The position numbers were made by a program, and so were the translations under genes. The notes under the pieces were generated by a model. That model was not told the DNA's origin and made no database searches. It saw only the letters and a program-made list of their open reading frames with translations. DNA of 64,000 nucleotides from Myxococcales bacterium (GTDB taxonomy: Bacteria; Myxococcota_A; Polyangia; Nannocystales; Nannocystaceae), in contig JAAZXR010000022.1 in NCBI GenBank assembly GCA_014240065.1, positions 1 through 64,000 on the forward strand, written 5' to 3'. Below are positions 39,510 through 49,691 of the stretch, piece by piece (position 1 is the stretch's first letter; the number at the start of each line of letters is the position of its first letter).

Positions 39510-40064
39510 TTATCCCTCGTAAACGAGATTGGCTCGACGGATTTCGCCGAGCGGAATCCGAATTTTTTCTTGGGTGTCGCAGTCGATGAGATGCACGGCG
39601 CCTGCGTAGGGGTCTTGTGGCGAGGTCGCGGAGGCATCTACCCCGTCGATCACGCCCTTGATTTTTTTGCGGCCCGACACCGGGTCCAGGCTCATGCGCG
39701 TTTGAACGCTGGCCTTGCGGCCGATGAACGATTGAAAGTGCCGCAGCTTCCGAAGAGGTCGCTCCAGCCCGGGTGAGGACACTTCGAGGCTGTAGCCGCG
39801 CGCCAACGCCTTGGCCAGCTCGGGCTGCTCCCCCGAGGTTTCGGCCGCGTCGAGCACCTGGCCAAACATCCGGCTCATCTTCGCGCACGCGTCGATGGTG
39901 ACGCCCTCAGGACCGTCGAGGAACACCTGCAAGAGCTGGCTTTTGCCCGATTTCCACTCGAGCACCACGATCTCGTAGCCAAACGACTCCGCGGTAGGCC
40001 CGAGGAGGGCCTCCATACGGCGGCTGAGGCCGATTGAGCTGGGCTGGAGGTCGTTTGGAGTCAT
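39510..40064 (-). CDS. rimP: Ribosome maturation factor RimP
   Basis: 184 residues with G-Y-E-I-V-V-L-E-W, the conserved [20 protein letters not shown] and G-R-K-A-S-V strands. Needed for 30S maturation. It is the first gene of the nusA operon. No Shine-Dalgarno box precedes the ATG; instead a T8 tract ends only 10 nt upstream. ATG 40016 (M17) is an alternative start. Confidence 0.93.
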   Translation of the reverse strand: MTPNDLQPSSIGLSRRMEALLGPTAESFGYEIVVLEWKSGKSQLLQVFLDGPEGVTIDACAKMSRMFGQVLDAAETSGEQPELAKALARGYSLEVSSPGLERPLRKLRHFQSFIGRKASVQTRMSLDPVSGRKKIKGVIDGVDASATSPQDPYAGAVHLIDCDTQEKIRIPLGEIRRANLVYEG

Positions 40065-40074
40065 GGTCAGCGCG

Positions 40075-40104
40075 AAAAAAAAGAGCGGAGGCGAACCCCC
40101 GCTC
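40075..40104 (-). terminator. Intrinsic terminator or attenuator in front of rimP
   Basis: Minus strand: a hairpin with GAGCGG/CCGCTC arms (40104-40083) closed over a GC-rich loop, directly followed by eight T (40082-40075). It stands immediately before the rimP start codon, with no gene upstream on that strand, so it probably attenuates the operon leader. Confidence 0.75.
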
Positions 40105-40132
40105 CCTCATTGGGAGTTCTGTGGACGCGCCT

Positions 40133-40161
40133 TAGCTACCACAAGGTGCGTGGGCCTGCAA
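40133..40161 (-). promoter_or_regulatory. Possible promoter of the rimP-nusA operon
   Basis: Minus strand: TTGCAG (40161-40156), 17-bp spacer, TAGCTA (40138-40133) with a TG one base before it, as in extended -10 promoters. Transcription from here would give a short leader that contains the terminator at 40075-40104. The -10 match is weak. Confidence 0.35.
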
Positions 40162-40221
40162 GAGCCTCCGCGCCGCGGGAAAAAACCTTCTCACGAGCCC
40201 CCATGCCTCGTATGGTGGGGC

Positions 40222-41088
40222 ATGCGCGACGTTTGCCTGGCCGCCGTGCAACTGCAGGTCACCGCCGACGTGGCGGCCAACCTAGATCGCGCCACGACCC
40301 TGGTGCGCGACGCCATGGAGGCCGGCGCCGACATCATCGCGCTCCCTGAGAACTACGCTGGAATCTCAGCGAACGGCGCGCTTCCGCCCTGCATCGCGGC
40401 GCCTCAGCGTTTGGAAGACTGCCCCGCGATCGCGCCGTTCTTGGCCGCTACGCGGGAGTTTCCGGGGTTGTTGCTGCTCGGCGGCCAACCCATCGACGCG
40501 GGGGCCGGTCGCCACGCCAACGCGATTCTGGTCGTGCGAGGCGGCGAATTGGTGGCGCGCTACGACAAGATTCATCGCTTCCACGCCACCATGCCCGACG
40601 GCGCCCTGCTCACGGAGACACAGACCACGGCGCCCGGGGACCGGCCCGTCGTCGTGGATTGGGGCGGCGTGCGCCTGGGCATGGGGATCTGCTACGACCT
40701 GCGGTTCCCCGAACACTACCGCTGCCTCGCCCGTGCAAATGCTCACGTTCTCCTCGCACCCTCGGCCTTCACCTTCCCCACGGGGGCCGCCCACTGGGAG
40801 CTGTTGCTCCGCGCCCGCGCTGTGGAAAACCAAGCGTTTATGCTGGCGCCGGCGCAAGACGGACCTCACGCCCCCGGGCGCGAGAGTTGGGGTCATTCGG
40901 CCATCATCGGCCCGTGGGGCGATGTGCTGGCCCAGCGGGCCCATGGAGAGGGGCTCGTCATCGCCATGGCGACCGCCGAAGAACTCGCGCGGGTGCGGAC
41001 CGCGCTGCCCGCGCTCGAACATCAAATGCTCGGACCCGAAACATCTGCCCGTGTCGTGACGTTGTCTGGGGGTGGCCCTTCCCCATGA
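40222..41088 (+). CDS. Nitrilase-superfamily amidase (Nit-like carbon-nitrogen hydrolase)
   Basis: 288 residues from ATG 40222. The catalytic triad is complete: Glu43 (L-P-E-N-Y), Lys116 (Y-D-K-I-H-R-F) and Cys157 (G-I-C-Y-D-L-R-F-P-E). The K-I-H-R-F and C-Y-D-L-R-F-P-E sequences are characteristic of the Nit1/Nit2 branch, which removes deaminated glutathione or omega-amides of 2-oxo acids; the exact substrate is inferred. It is transcribed away from rimP, and its stop overlaps the ECF sigma start by 4 nt. Confidence 0.92.
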   Translation: MRDVCLAAVQLQVTADVAANLDRATTLVRDAMEAGADIIALPENYAGISANGALPPCIAAPQRLEDCPAIAPFLAATREFPGLLLLGGQPIDAGAGRHANAILVVRGGELVARYDKIHRFHATMPDGALLTETQTTAPGDRPVVVDWGGVRLGMGICYDLRFPEHYRCLARANAHVLLAPSAFTFPTGAAHWELLLRARAVENQAFMLAPAQDGPHAPGRESWGHSAIIGPWGDVLAQRAHGEGLVIAMATAEELARVRTALPALEHQMLGPETSARVVTLSGGGPSP

Positions 41089-41759
41089 ATGCGCTCGAAT
41101 CGGACCCACTCCCCCAGGGCGCTGGGGCGCTCATGGCCCGTTATATCGACGGGGATCCGCGGGCTTTCAAGCAGCTCGCGTCCCTCCTCACACCGCGCCT
41201 GCGTCGTATGCTCCGACGCTACGTACCCGACGATGCGACCCTCGATGACGTCGTTCAAATGACCCTGCTCAAAGCCCACCTCGCGCGGCATCGCTTCGTC
41301 CCCTCCGGCCTCGACGCCGACGGCTCCGTCCGCGCTTGGTACTACACCATCGGACGACACGCCGCCCTCGATCTCGCCCGCAAGTCGTCGCGACAGCGGG
41401 CGCGCGAGGTCGACCTGGAGGCCGCTGGCGGCGTGGACCGGGTGCTCGAAGACGCGGCGCCGTCCCCGGACGCGACGCTGTCTGAGGACGAAGCGGCGCG
41501 CGAGGTGATGACGCGGGTGCGCAGCGCCATCTCCGAGCTTCCGCCCGGCCAGCGGGAGGTCGTCGAGCTGCACAAACTCAAAGAGATGACCATGGCGCAG
41601 GTCGCCGAGCGCCTGTCGATTCAAGAAGGCACCGCGCGCGTCCGTGCTCACCGCGCCTACAAGGCCCTCGCCCGGCGCCTGGCCGGCGTCATCCCCGCGC
41701 TCGCAGTGGCGCTCAGCACACCGCACCTTTCGGGCTGGAGTATGGGAGGGCCGTCATGA
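41085..41759 (+). CDS. ECF-type RNA polymerase sigma factor
   Basis: 224 residues from ATG 41085, overlapping the amidase stop (ATGA). Region 2 includes D-A-T-L-D-D-V-V-Q-M-T-L-L-K-A-H (the D-D-V-x-Q motif) and V-R-A-W-Y-Y-T-I-G-R. Region 4 includes L-P-P-G-Q-R-E-V-V-E-L-H-K-L-K-E-M-T-M-A-Q-V-A-E-R-L, with a helix-turn-helix ending G-T-A-R-V-R-A-H-R-A-Y-K. The C-terminal 25 residues are an extra hydrophobic tail. Its stop overlaps the start of the membrane protein gene, the usual layout of an ECF sigma and its anti-sigma factor. Confidence 0.92.
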   Translation: MNALESDPLPQGAGALMARYIDGDPRAFKQLASLLTPRLRRMLRRYVPDDATLDDVVQMTLLKAHLARHRFVPSGLDADGSVRAWYYTIGRHAALDLARKSSRQRAREVDLEAAGGVDRVLEDAAPSPDATLSEDEAAREVMTRVRSAISELPPGQREVVELHKLKEMTMAQVAERLSIQEGTARVRAHRAYKALARRLAGVIPALAVALSTPHLSGWSMGGPS

Positions 41760-42385
41760 CACCGCCGGAGTCTTCACCAATTTCGCTGGTCCAGGGCGCG
41801 ATCGAAGCCGACCTCGAGTCGCTAAAGCGAGAGAAGCGTCGCCACTTCTTTCCGGCGTTTGTGGCATGGATCGCGGTTGCGGCCGTGGTCTTCAGCCTCG
41901 CCGGCATCCGCGGCAGCCTGCTGTTGCAGCCGTGGTGGCAGGTGCTCGCCCAAGGCGCGGTGTGGGTGATGTGCCTCGGCGTGTTGCCGGCCATCGGCCT
42001 CGGCGTCATCTTCCCAGGGCGCGTGACCAAGACGCTGATCATCGTCGGCGCGCTCGGGCTCACGATCCTCGGGTCGTTCGACTGGAGCGTCGAGCCCGGT
42101 GGCTCCTGGCTCGTCGGGCCCTGCTTCGCGCTGCAGACTGTGGTGGGCGTGGCCCTGCTCGCCATCGGCGGATGGAGCGGCGCCTTCGTCCAACGGGCGC
42201 GCCCGGCCGCGGGTTTTTGGATCGCGAGTGGAGTCGCGCTCGCGGCGCTCAACACCTCTACCTGGCATTGCGCGGACACGACCTTCGGGCACGTGATCCC
42301 GAACCACATCGGCGGGGGGCTCGCCATGCTGTTGTGCGCGGCCATCCTCGGCCAGCTTCTGCACCGTCAACACTTCGACGAGTAG
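41756..42385 (+). CDS. Six-helix membrane protein, probable NrsF-like anti-sigma factor
   Basis: 209 residues. A charged cytoplasmic N-terminus (about 1-30) is followed by six membrane helices (about 31-50, 61-86, 91-107, 121-141, 151-168, 180-202). Cys123 and Cys172 lie in predicted outer loops, as in NrsF (DUF1109) anti-sigma factors, whose paired periplasmic cysteines are implicated in stress sensing. Assignment rests on topology, the cysteines, and the 4-nt overlap with the ECF sigma gene, not on a clear sequence match. Confidence 0.65.
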   Translation: MTPPESSPISLVQGAIEADLESLKREKRRHFFPAFVAWIAVAAVVFSLAGIRGSLLLQPWWQVLAQGAVWVMCLGVLPAIGLGVIFPGRVTKTLIIVGALGLTILGSFDWSVEPGGSWLVGPCFALQTVVGVALLAIGGWSGAFVQRARPAAGFWIASGVALAALNTSTWHCADTTFGHVIPNHIGGGLAMLLCAAILGQLLHRQHFDE

Positions 42386-42425
42386 CTGTCCGCCCACAGG
42401 ACGCGACGACGCGAGCGCTCCGAGA

Positions 42426-43010
42426 TCACCGATCGCCATCGCGCCCGGTGCGACGAGCCCGTCGCATGCGCTTCGCGGCGGTGAGCTCTCGATACAGCCG
42501 CCCCGCGCCCGCCCACCCCACCGGACACACGGGCAGCGCGCTGCCGTCCCGAAGCTCCACGCAGATAACCTCTCCCTCCGCGCCAGGATGGTGCGCCACG
42601 AACACCGCCCGCACCTCCGCCACGGACAGCCGATGGCGCCTCCCGTAACTCCGGAACCACAGCGTCTTGCGGAGCAGCACCGGGGTCGTGGGGAGCCAGA
42701 ACGCAGCGAAGCGCATCGAGACGAGCGCGAGCGGGACTCCGAGGCCCGCGGCACACAGCCGCAAGATCCCGCGGAGGAGCCCGACGCTGCCGCCAACCTT
42801 GGTCGCGAACCAGCCCAGGTCGTTGGCCACGAAGAACGCTTGAATCCACCCCGCGGCGACCCCCGCCTGCTCCTTGAAGAACGCGCTAGGCGCGACCCCG
42901 GCGACGATCCACAGCGCGAACAGGAGCCCCACGGCCCATCCGATCCCGCGAGCGAGTCTCCCCCGCCAATCCGCCGGGAACGCCATGGTGACACCCATCG
43001 CCACGGCCAC
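42426..43010 (-). CDS. Membrane protein with a PH-like C-terminal part, unknown function
   Basis: 194 residues. Hydrophobic stretches at about 19-40 and 84-108 look membrane-embedded. The C-terminal 80 residues read L-L-R-K-T-L-W-F-R-S-Y-G-R-R-H-R-L-S-V-A, then E-V-I-C-V-E-L-R-D-G-S-A-L-P-V, a strand pattern seen in PH-like/DUF304 membrane domains. This is inference. ATG 42986 (M9) is an alternative start. It is convergent with the anti-sigma gene and divergent from the next lipoprotein. Confidence 0.65.
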   Translation of the reverse strand: MAVAMGVTMAFPADWRGRLARGIGWAVGLLFALWIVAGVAPSAFFKEQAGVAAGWIQAFFVANDLGWFATKVGGSVGLLRGILRLCAAGLGVPLALVSMRFAAFWLPTTPVLLRKTLWFRSYGRRHRLSVAEVRAVFVAHHPGAEGEVICVELRDGSALPVCPVGWAGAGRLYRELTAAKRMRRARRTGRDGDR

Positions 43011-43050
43011 ACACTAGCAGGGTCACGCGTGGGGCGGTACAACCCTCCCC

Positions 43051-43482
43051 ATGCGAAGTCACTTTCTGCGCTCCACCGTGCTGCTCGCCACGATCACCTC
43101 GGGCTGCCTCGCCGACTCCGGGGCGTGCACGGAGATCGGCTGCGAAGATCAGATCGTGATTACGTTCGCCCAGAGTCCGGGGTCGGCCTACTGGTTCGAG
43201 GTGGACGGCGACGGGGTCTTGCTCCCCTGCAATATTCCCGCAGCGACGATCCCCAGCGAAGCCGCCTTCTCCTACGAATGCGGCGGCAACGGGATCAGCC
43301 TGGCCGCCCCTCCCCAGCCCCGTTACTCGGTGACCCTCTCGATCTACGAGGCCGACTCCCTCGCCCCCCTCGTCGAAGCCGTGAGCATCTCGCTGAGCAT
43401 CGCGCCGGACGCCGAGCCCATCGCGCCCAATGGCGTCGACTGCCCGCCCGTGTGCTACGAGCGATTTGGCACCCTTTTGTAG
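43051..43482 (+). CDS. Small Cys-rich lipoprotein, unknown
   Basis: 143 residues. Signal with lipobox-like T-S-G-C (Cys19) followed by L-A-D-S-G-A-C. Six further cysteines and a beta-rich, Pro-rich body (Y-W-F-E-V-D-G-D-G) suggest a small disulfide-stabilised outer-membrane-facing domain. No relatives recognised. The downstream gene is also a lipoprotein, 115 bp away. Confidence 0.65.
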   Translation: MRSHFLRSTVLLATITSGCLADSGACTEIGCEDQIVITFAQSPGSAYWFEVDGDGVLLPCNIPAATIPSEAAFSYECGGNGISLAAPPQPRYSVTLSIYEADSLAPLVEAVSISLSIAPDAEPIAPNGVDCPPVCYERFGTLL

Positions 43483-43597
43483 GTCGTTCTTGGTTCCGAG
43501 ATCTCCGCGAGGCCCGCTGCGGTGCCGCGTGGACCGGTTCGGGCCGTGAACGGACCGCCGCGCTCAAGTCTCGCAGCGAGCACGCGATGCCCTCAGT

Positions 43598-45121
<1,524 letters not shown>

Positions 45122-45139
45122 CCCCTCGTCGCGCCGCGG

Positions 45140-46162
45140 CTACTCCTCAAGTTCGAGGGTAGCGCACTTCTCCGCGTCCTCGATGAAGTTGCCGTCTGCG
45201 TCGTAGCACAAGGCGGGGCCGCCGAGCACGTCGCTCACCGCGTCGGAGAAGGCACCGTCTTCCATCACGTGGGGGAGGCGCTCGCCGATTCGGGCCTCCG
45301 CCTCTCCAGAGATGAGCGCGACGATGTGGACCCCGTGCACGGCGGTCAGGTCGAACGCGCGGATGATGTCGTTGTCCATGGACTTCCACTCCGTAAAGCG
45401 CACGATCGGCGCGAAGGTCTCCGGATCTTGCTTCACCCGCTCGTTCGGCGTGTAGCCGAACCACTTCATAAAATGGTTCTCTTTGACCTTGCTGTGATCC
45501 TCCTTCGGCCAGGAGTCCATGCCGTAGGCGTAGATCACCTTCCACAGGGTGTCATCCTTGAAGAAGTAGAACTTCTTCAGGTTGCTGTTGGACCTGAGCC
45601 ACAACATGGTCTCTCCGGTGTCATCCTCATACTCGAACTGAATTAAGCTCACGCCCCACTTGTGCTGCGTGCGCTTGTCAAAGCTCACCAGGTTCAAGCT
45701 GAGCTTGTCCAGCTCCTCGCGCTTCCAGCTCCGGTTCTTGTCTTGGACCACCGGATCCCGCGTCGCTTTTTGGCGCTCTTGGTACTCCACCTCCACCTCG
45801 CGCTTGAGGGCGTCGAGGACCTCGTCACGGGACATGCCCCAGCGCATGCCCTCGAGGAATCGCCGCGCGCCGTAGGCCGCCGTGACCTCCGGCTTTGGAT
45901 CTTTTTTGGTGCATTTGCGACCGTCGCCCTTGCCCTTGCAGACCTCCTTGACAGTCGGTCGGGGTGGGAGGTCTTCGCGCGCGCCGAACTTCTTGTCGAG
46001 CGCGCTCTCGGTGTCGATCTCTTCGTCCACCTGGCCGCGCGCGCCGACGAGTTCATCTTCGTCTTCAAGCTCGGGGGCCTCCGCCACATAGCTCGCGCGG
46101 CACCCTGAGATGACGAAAAGTCCGAGGATCAAACGTTGCATTCCAGTGCGTGTATTTCTCAT
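45140..46162 (-). CDS. Predicted lipoprotein with a BamE/SmpA-like motif
   Basis: 340 residues from ATG 46162. Lipobox V-I-S-G-C (Cys21), then an acidic and Lys-rich linker to about 90. The body begins F-L-E-G-M-R-W-G-M-S-R-D-E-V-L-D-A-L, resembling the G-M-s-x-x-E-V motif that opens SmpA/BamE-type folds. Two Asp/Glu/Lys-rich beta regions follow. The protein is larger than BamE, and orthology is not claimed. Alternative starts exist at ATG 46192 and ATG 46141. It is convergent with the DUF4215 gene. Confidence 0.7.
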   Translation of the reverse strand: MRNTRTGMQRLILGLFVISGCRASYVAEAPELEDEDELVGARGQVDEEIDTESALDKKFGAREDLPPRPTVKEVCKGKGDGRKCTKKDPKPEVTAAYGARRFLEGMRWGMSRDEVLDALKREVEVEYQERQKATRDPVVQDKNRSWKREELDKLSLNLVSFDKRTQHKWGVSLIQFEYEDDTGETMLWLRSNSNLKKFYFFKDDTLWKVIYAYGMDSWPKEDHSKVKENHFMKWFGYTPNERVKQDPETFAPIVRFTEWKSMDNDIIRAFDLTAVHGVHIVALISGEAEARIGERLPHVMEDGAFSDAVSDVLGGPALCYDADGNFIEDAEKCATLELEE

Positions 46163-46292
46163 GAGCATTCTCGCGGTGGGAAGGTAACACACGCCGACGC
46201 GGGAGGACTCGATCAGCGTTCAACGGTCGTCTGACGGTTTTATTCGGTGAATTTCGAGGAGGCCACGCGAACGGCTCGCGGTCGCGTTCGGG

Positions 46293-46320
46293 CGCGCCGC
46301 TCGGGGAATCGAGCGGCGCG
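46293..46320. terminator. Strong hairpin between two minus-strand genes
   Basis: CGCGCCGCTC-N8-GAGCGGCGCG, ten perfect base pairs, 19 nt past the stop of the EVE-domain gene. No T-tract follows on either strand, so it may protect the 3' end or act as a factor-assisted terminator rather than a classical intrinsic one. Confidence 0.5.
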
Positions 46321-46338
46321 GGCCCGGTCCGCCGCGGC

Positions 46339-46866
46339 TCACACGGAGGCGCGCCGGCCGGCCTTCACCACGAGATCGTAGTGGCGAGGTTGCACGGGCT
46401 GGATCGACAGTCGCTGGCCCCGCTGCACCACCAACATCTCATGGAGCGTCGCTTGGGACTTCAGCCACTCGAGCGAAATCTCCGCCTTAAAACGCTCGAC
46501 GAACTCCACCTCCACCATGACCCACCGCGGGTCGTCCGGGTCCGATTTCGGATCGAAGTACTTGTTGTCTGGATCGAACTGCGTGTGATCGACGACGCCG
46601 AGCTTGGACACCCGGGCCAACCCCGCGACCCCCGGCGGCTTCGCGTTCGAGTGATAAAACAACACCTCGTCTCCCACGCGCATGTCGTCGCGCATGAAGT
46701 TACGGGCTTGGTAATTCCGGATGCCGTCCCACCCCGTGCGCCCCTCTCGCTCGAGCGTGTCGATGCCGTAGACATCGGGCTCGGACTTCATCAGCCAGCA
46801 CTGTCGCTTGCGCGAGGACGAGGGACTCTTGCGCGCCTTCGCGCGCGTTTTTTTCGACGTCGCCAT
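46339..46866 (-). CDS. EVE-domain protein
   Basis: 175 residues. A Lys/Arg/Ser-rich N-terminal tail (about 1-22) precedes a complete EVE domain: C-W-L-M-K-S-E-P-D-V-Y-G-I-D, W-D-G-I-R-N-Y-Q-A-R-N-F-M-R, G-D-E-V-L-F-Y-H-S-N and D-P-R-W-V-M-V-E-V. EVE domains are PUA-like modules that bind modified bases in DNA or RNA. The close match to the thymocyte nuclear protein 1 branch is evident from W-x-M-K-S-E-P. It lies 27 bp after mutS on the same strand. Confidence 0.93.
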   Translation of the reverse strand: MATSKKTRAKARKSPSSSRKRQCWLMKSEPDVYGIDTLEREGRTGWDGIRNYQARNFMRDDMRVGDEVLFYHSNAKPPGVAGLARVSKLGVVDHTQFDPDNKYFDPKSDPDDPRWVMVEVEFVERFKAEISLEWLKSQATLHEMLVVQRGQRLSIQPVQPRHYDLVVKAGRRASV

Positions 46867-46893
46867 GGGGAGAGCCTACCGGAGGCTGCCCGC

Positions 46894-49608
46894 CTAGTTC
46901 GAGCCTTCTTCGTCCCCACGCGCCGCCCGCCGATCCTCGGAGAGCAGCGCCACCAGGTCGCACAGGCGCGCGTGCGCTTGCCGCGGTGACAGCTCGTCGG
47001 GATCGAGCGCTCGGAGCAGCTCTGCGGCCTCGTCTGCGCGTTCTCGCGAGAGATCGTTCGGCGCTGGTGCCGCCTCCTCAAGGGGCGCTCCCGACGCGAA
47101 CAGATCCAGCTGCGGCGACAGCCCCACCCGCTCTTGCTGCTCAAGCCTCGCCAAGATCTTCGAGGCCCTCCGGAGCACTTGCCGCGGCAGCCCGGCCAGC
47201 TTGCCGACGTGGATGCCGTAGCTCCGCCCGGCGGCCCCCTCTTCGAGCCGGTGCAAGAACACCACCCTGCCCCGCTGTTCGTGGACCGTGACGTGGGCGT
47301 TCTTCACCCCGGCGAGCCTGGCGCTCAGCCCACAAAGCTCGTGGTAGTGCGTGGCGAACAGCGCGCGACATCCAATTTGATCGTGCAAGAACTCGGTGAT
47401 GGCCCACGCCAAGGACAGCCCGTCGTAGGTCGCCGTGCCCCGACCGATCTCGTCCAGCACAACCATGGAGCGCACCGTGGCCTGCGTCAGGATCTGCGCC
47501 GTCTCGCGCATCTCCACCATGAACGTGCTCTCTCCGCGGCCGAGGTCGTCGGCGGCCCCCACCCTGGTAAAAATTCGATCGACGAGACCTATCCGGGCGC
47601 GCTTCGCCGGCACAAACGACCCCGTGTGAGCGAGCAACACCATCAAGGCGGCCTGGCGCATCACCGTGCTCTTGCCCCCCATATTCGGGCCCGTCACCAG
47701 CAAGAGCCGCGGCTCCGCGCCGCTCCCTTGCGCCCGGAGCCGCAGGTCGTTGGGCACAAAGCGACCCGTGGGCAACATGCGCTCCACCACCGGGTGTCGG
47801 CTCTCCTCGATCTCCAACACGGGGGCGCCCACCACCTCCGGCCTCACGAAGTCGTTTTCTTGAGCCACCTGCGCCAACGAGCAGAGCGCGTCCACCGTCG
47901 CCACGCGCTCGGCCACGTCGAGCAGGCGGTGCGCCGCCTCGGAGATGATGTCGCGCAGCTCTTGGAACAGCTCAAGCTCGCGAGCGAGGGCCGCCCCTTG
48001 GGCCGCCAAGATCTTCTCTTCGAGGCCCGCGAGCTCCGGGGTCACGTAGCGCTCGGCGTTCGCGAGGGTCTGCTTACGAACGTAGTCGCTGGGCACGCGC
48101 GACAGGTGCGCCTTCGAGACCTCGATGTAGTACCCAAAGACGCGGTTGTGCTGGATCTTGAGCGTCGGAATCTCGGTGGCTGCGCGCTCGCGGGCCTCGA
48201 TCTCGGCGAGCACAGCGCGCGCGCCGGCGGCGAGGCTGCGCTGCTCGTCCAAGAACGTATCGGCCCCGTCCGCGATCACGCCGCCCTCGCGCGCGACGGA
48301 GGGGGGATCCGCGATGAGCCGATGGGTGAGCGTCTCCCACAGGTCCCGCAGCAGGTCCTCCCCGAGATCCAAGAGCTGCGGTCGGGCGACGGTGGCGGGG
48401 GACTCGTCGAGGCTCGCGAGGCACGCCGCCACCCTCGGGAGCGCGCCGAGCGAGGCCCGCAGCGCCCCCATCTCCCTCGGGTTGATCACGTTCAGCCGGG
48501 CGCGGGAGGCGATTCGCGCCATGTCACGGATATCCTTGAGACAAGACTGGGCCTGCTCGCGGGTCGCGGCGCGCTCCACGAGCGCCTCGACGCCGTCTTG
48601 GCGCGCGCCGATGATCTCCAGCGTCCGGACGGGAGCGCCGATCCAGCCCCGCAACATCCGGGCGCCCATCGCCGTCGCGGTCTCGTCCATCGCCCAGATC
48701 AACGTGCCCTTGCGCCGGCCCTCCCGCATCGTGGCGAAGATCTCGAGATTTCGCAGCGAGGCCTCGTCGAGCAGCACGTGGGCCCCCAAGTCGTGTCGCC
48801 GCATGCGATGAATCAGCAGGGTCTGGCCGGGCTGCGTCGACTCGGCGTATTCCAACGCCATGGCGGCCGCGTCCCTCCCGGCGGGGTCGAGCGCGCCGAG
48901 CCCGCCGCTCTCTTCGTCGAGCGCGGCCACCCGTTGGCTCGACGCGTCGCGAGCGCCACGCTCGGCGACCTCAAGCCGGGGGCAGTCTTGGCCGAGCGCC
49001 GCCACCAGCCACTCGTGGTCCCGCTCCTGCGCCACGATCTCGCGGGGGGCGATGCGCGCGAGCTCCGCCCGGAGCGCGTGCACATCCCCGGGGATGGCGG
49101 TGAAGAAATCTCCCGAGGAGATGTCGAGCCCGGAGAGCCCGAGGCTCCCCTCCCCTGGCCCGCGCACCACCGCCACGAGGTAGTTGGGCTCCCCGCGCAC
49201 CAGGTGCTCCTCGTCGAGCAACGCGCCCGGTGTCACGACCCGCACCACCTCTCGCCGCACAATCTTTGGCCCCTTCCTGCGCTTGGCTTGCTCCGGGGTC
49301 TCCATCTGCTCGCAGATGGCGACCTTGAACCCTTGCTGCACCAACGTCCGCAGATACCCCCCGATGGCGTGATAGGGCACGCCCGCCATGGGCACCGGCT
49401 GCTCGGCGTTGCGGTCGCGGCTCGTCACCGCGATGTCGAGCACGGGCCCCACAGTGACCGCGTCCTCAAAGAACATCTCGTAAAAGTCCCCCATTCGAAA
49501 CATCAAGACGGCGTCGTCATATCTCGACTTGATCTCGAGATATTGGCGCATCACCGGCGAATCGGCTGAGTTGTGGGGGGCGCCCAAGGTCGGATGGTTG
49601 TAACCCAT
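46894..49608 (-). CDS. mutS: DNA mismatch repair protein MutS
   Basis: 904 residues, full length. The mismatch-wedge motif is M-G-D-F-Y-E-M-F near residue 42. The connector, lever and clamp domains follow. Walker A is G-P-N-M-G-G-K-S-T, with downstream T-R-V-G-A-A-D-D-L-G-R-G-E-S-T-F, V-L-D-E-I-G-R-G-T-A-T-Y-D-G and A-T-H-Y-H-E-L. It binds mismatches and recruits MutL. The first 19 residues are not conserved, so translation could also begin at M20. Confidence 0.97.
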   Translation of the reverse strand: MGYNHPTLGAPHNSADSPVMRQYLEIKSRYDDAVLMFRMGDFYEMFFEDAVTVGPVLDIAVTSRDRNAEQPVPMAGVPYHAIGGYLRTLVQQGFKVAICEQMETPEQAKRRKGPKIVRREVVRVVTPGALLDEEHLVRGEPNYLVAVVRGPGEGSLGLSGLDISSGDFFTAIPGDVHALRAELARIAPREIVAQERDHEWLVAALGQDCPRLEVAERGARDASSQRVAALDEESGGLGALDPAGRDAAAMALEYAESTQPGQTLLIHRMRRHDLGAHVLLDEASLRNLEIFATMREGRRKGTLIWAMDETATAMGARMLRGWIGAPVRTLEIIGARQDGVEALVERAATREQAQSCLKDIRDMARIASRARLNVINPREMGALRASLGALPRVAACLASLDESPATVARPQLLDLGEDLLRDLWETLTHRLIADPPSVAREGGVIADGADTFLDEQRSLAAGARAVLAEIEARERAATEIPTLKIQHNRVFGYYIEVSKAHLSRVPSDYVRKQTLANAERYVTPELAGLEEKILAAQGAALARELELFQELRDIISEAAHRLLDVAERVATVDALCSLAQVAQENDFVRPEVVGAPVLEIEESRHPVVERMLPTGRFVPNDLRLRAQGSGAEPRLLLVTGPNMGGKSTVMRQAALMVLLAHTGSFVPAKRARIGLVDRIFTRVGAADDLGRGESTFMVEMRETAQILTQATVRSMVVLDEIGRGTATYDGLSLAWAITEFLHDQIGCRALFATHYHELCGLSARLAGVKNAHVTVHEQRGRVVFLHRLEEGAAGRSYGIHVGKLAGLPRQVLRRASKILARLEQQERVGLSPQLDLFASGAPLEEAAPAPNDLSRERADEAAELLRALDPDELSPRQAHARLCDLVALLSEDRRAARGDEEGSN

Positions 49609-49639
49609 TCACCCCAAATTGACGACCGAGCCCCCACGC

Positions 49640-49670
49640 AAAAGGGGCGCTCGGTTCCCCGAAGCGCCCC
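49640..49670 (-). terminator. Terminator after the SPOR-domain gene
   Basis: Minus strand: GGGGCGCT-N11-AGCGCCCC followed by TTTT. The 5' arm of a second possible hairpin on the plus strand (CCGAGC/GCTCGG, 49626-49654) overlaps it, so the two are mutually exclusive. It separates the SPOR gene (stop at 49692) from mutS. Confidence 0.6.
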
Positions 49671-49691
49671 CGATCTCGCCGCCCGCAGGCG

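Noticed and set aside
40065-40221. A tRNA gene (metY-like) before rimP, as in E. coli
   Set aside because: No cloverleaf or T-loop consensus can be formed; the GGTTCG-containing segment is the loop of the terminator hairpin.
47134-49569. 811-codon plus-strand frame opposite mutS
   Set aside because: Mirror frame of mutS; composition dominated by Arg, His and Pro, no domain.
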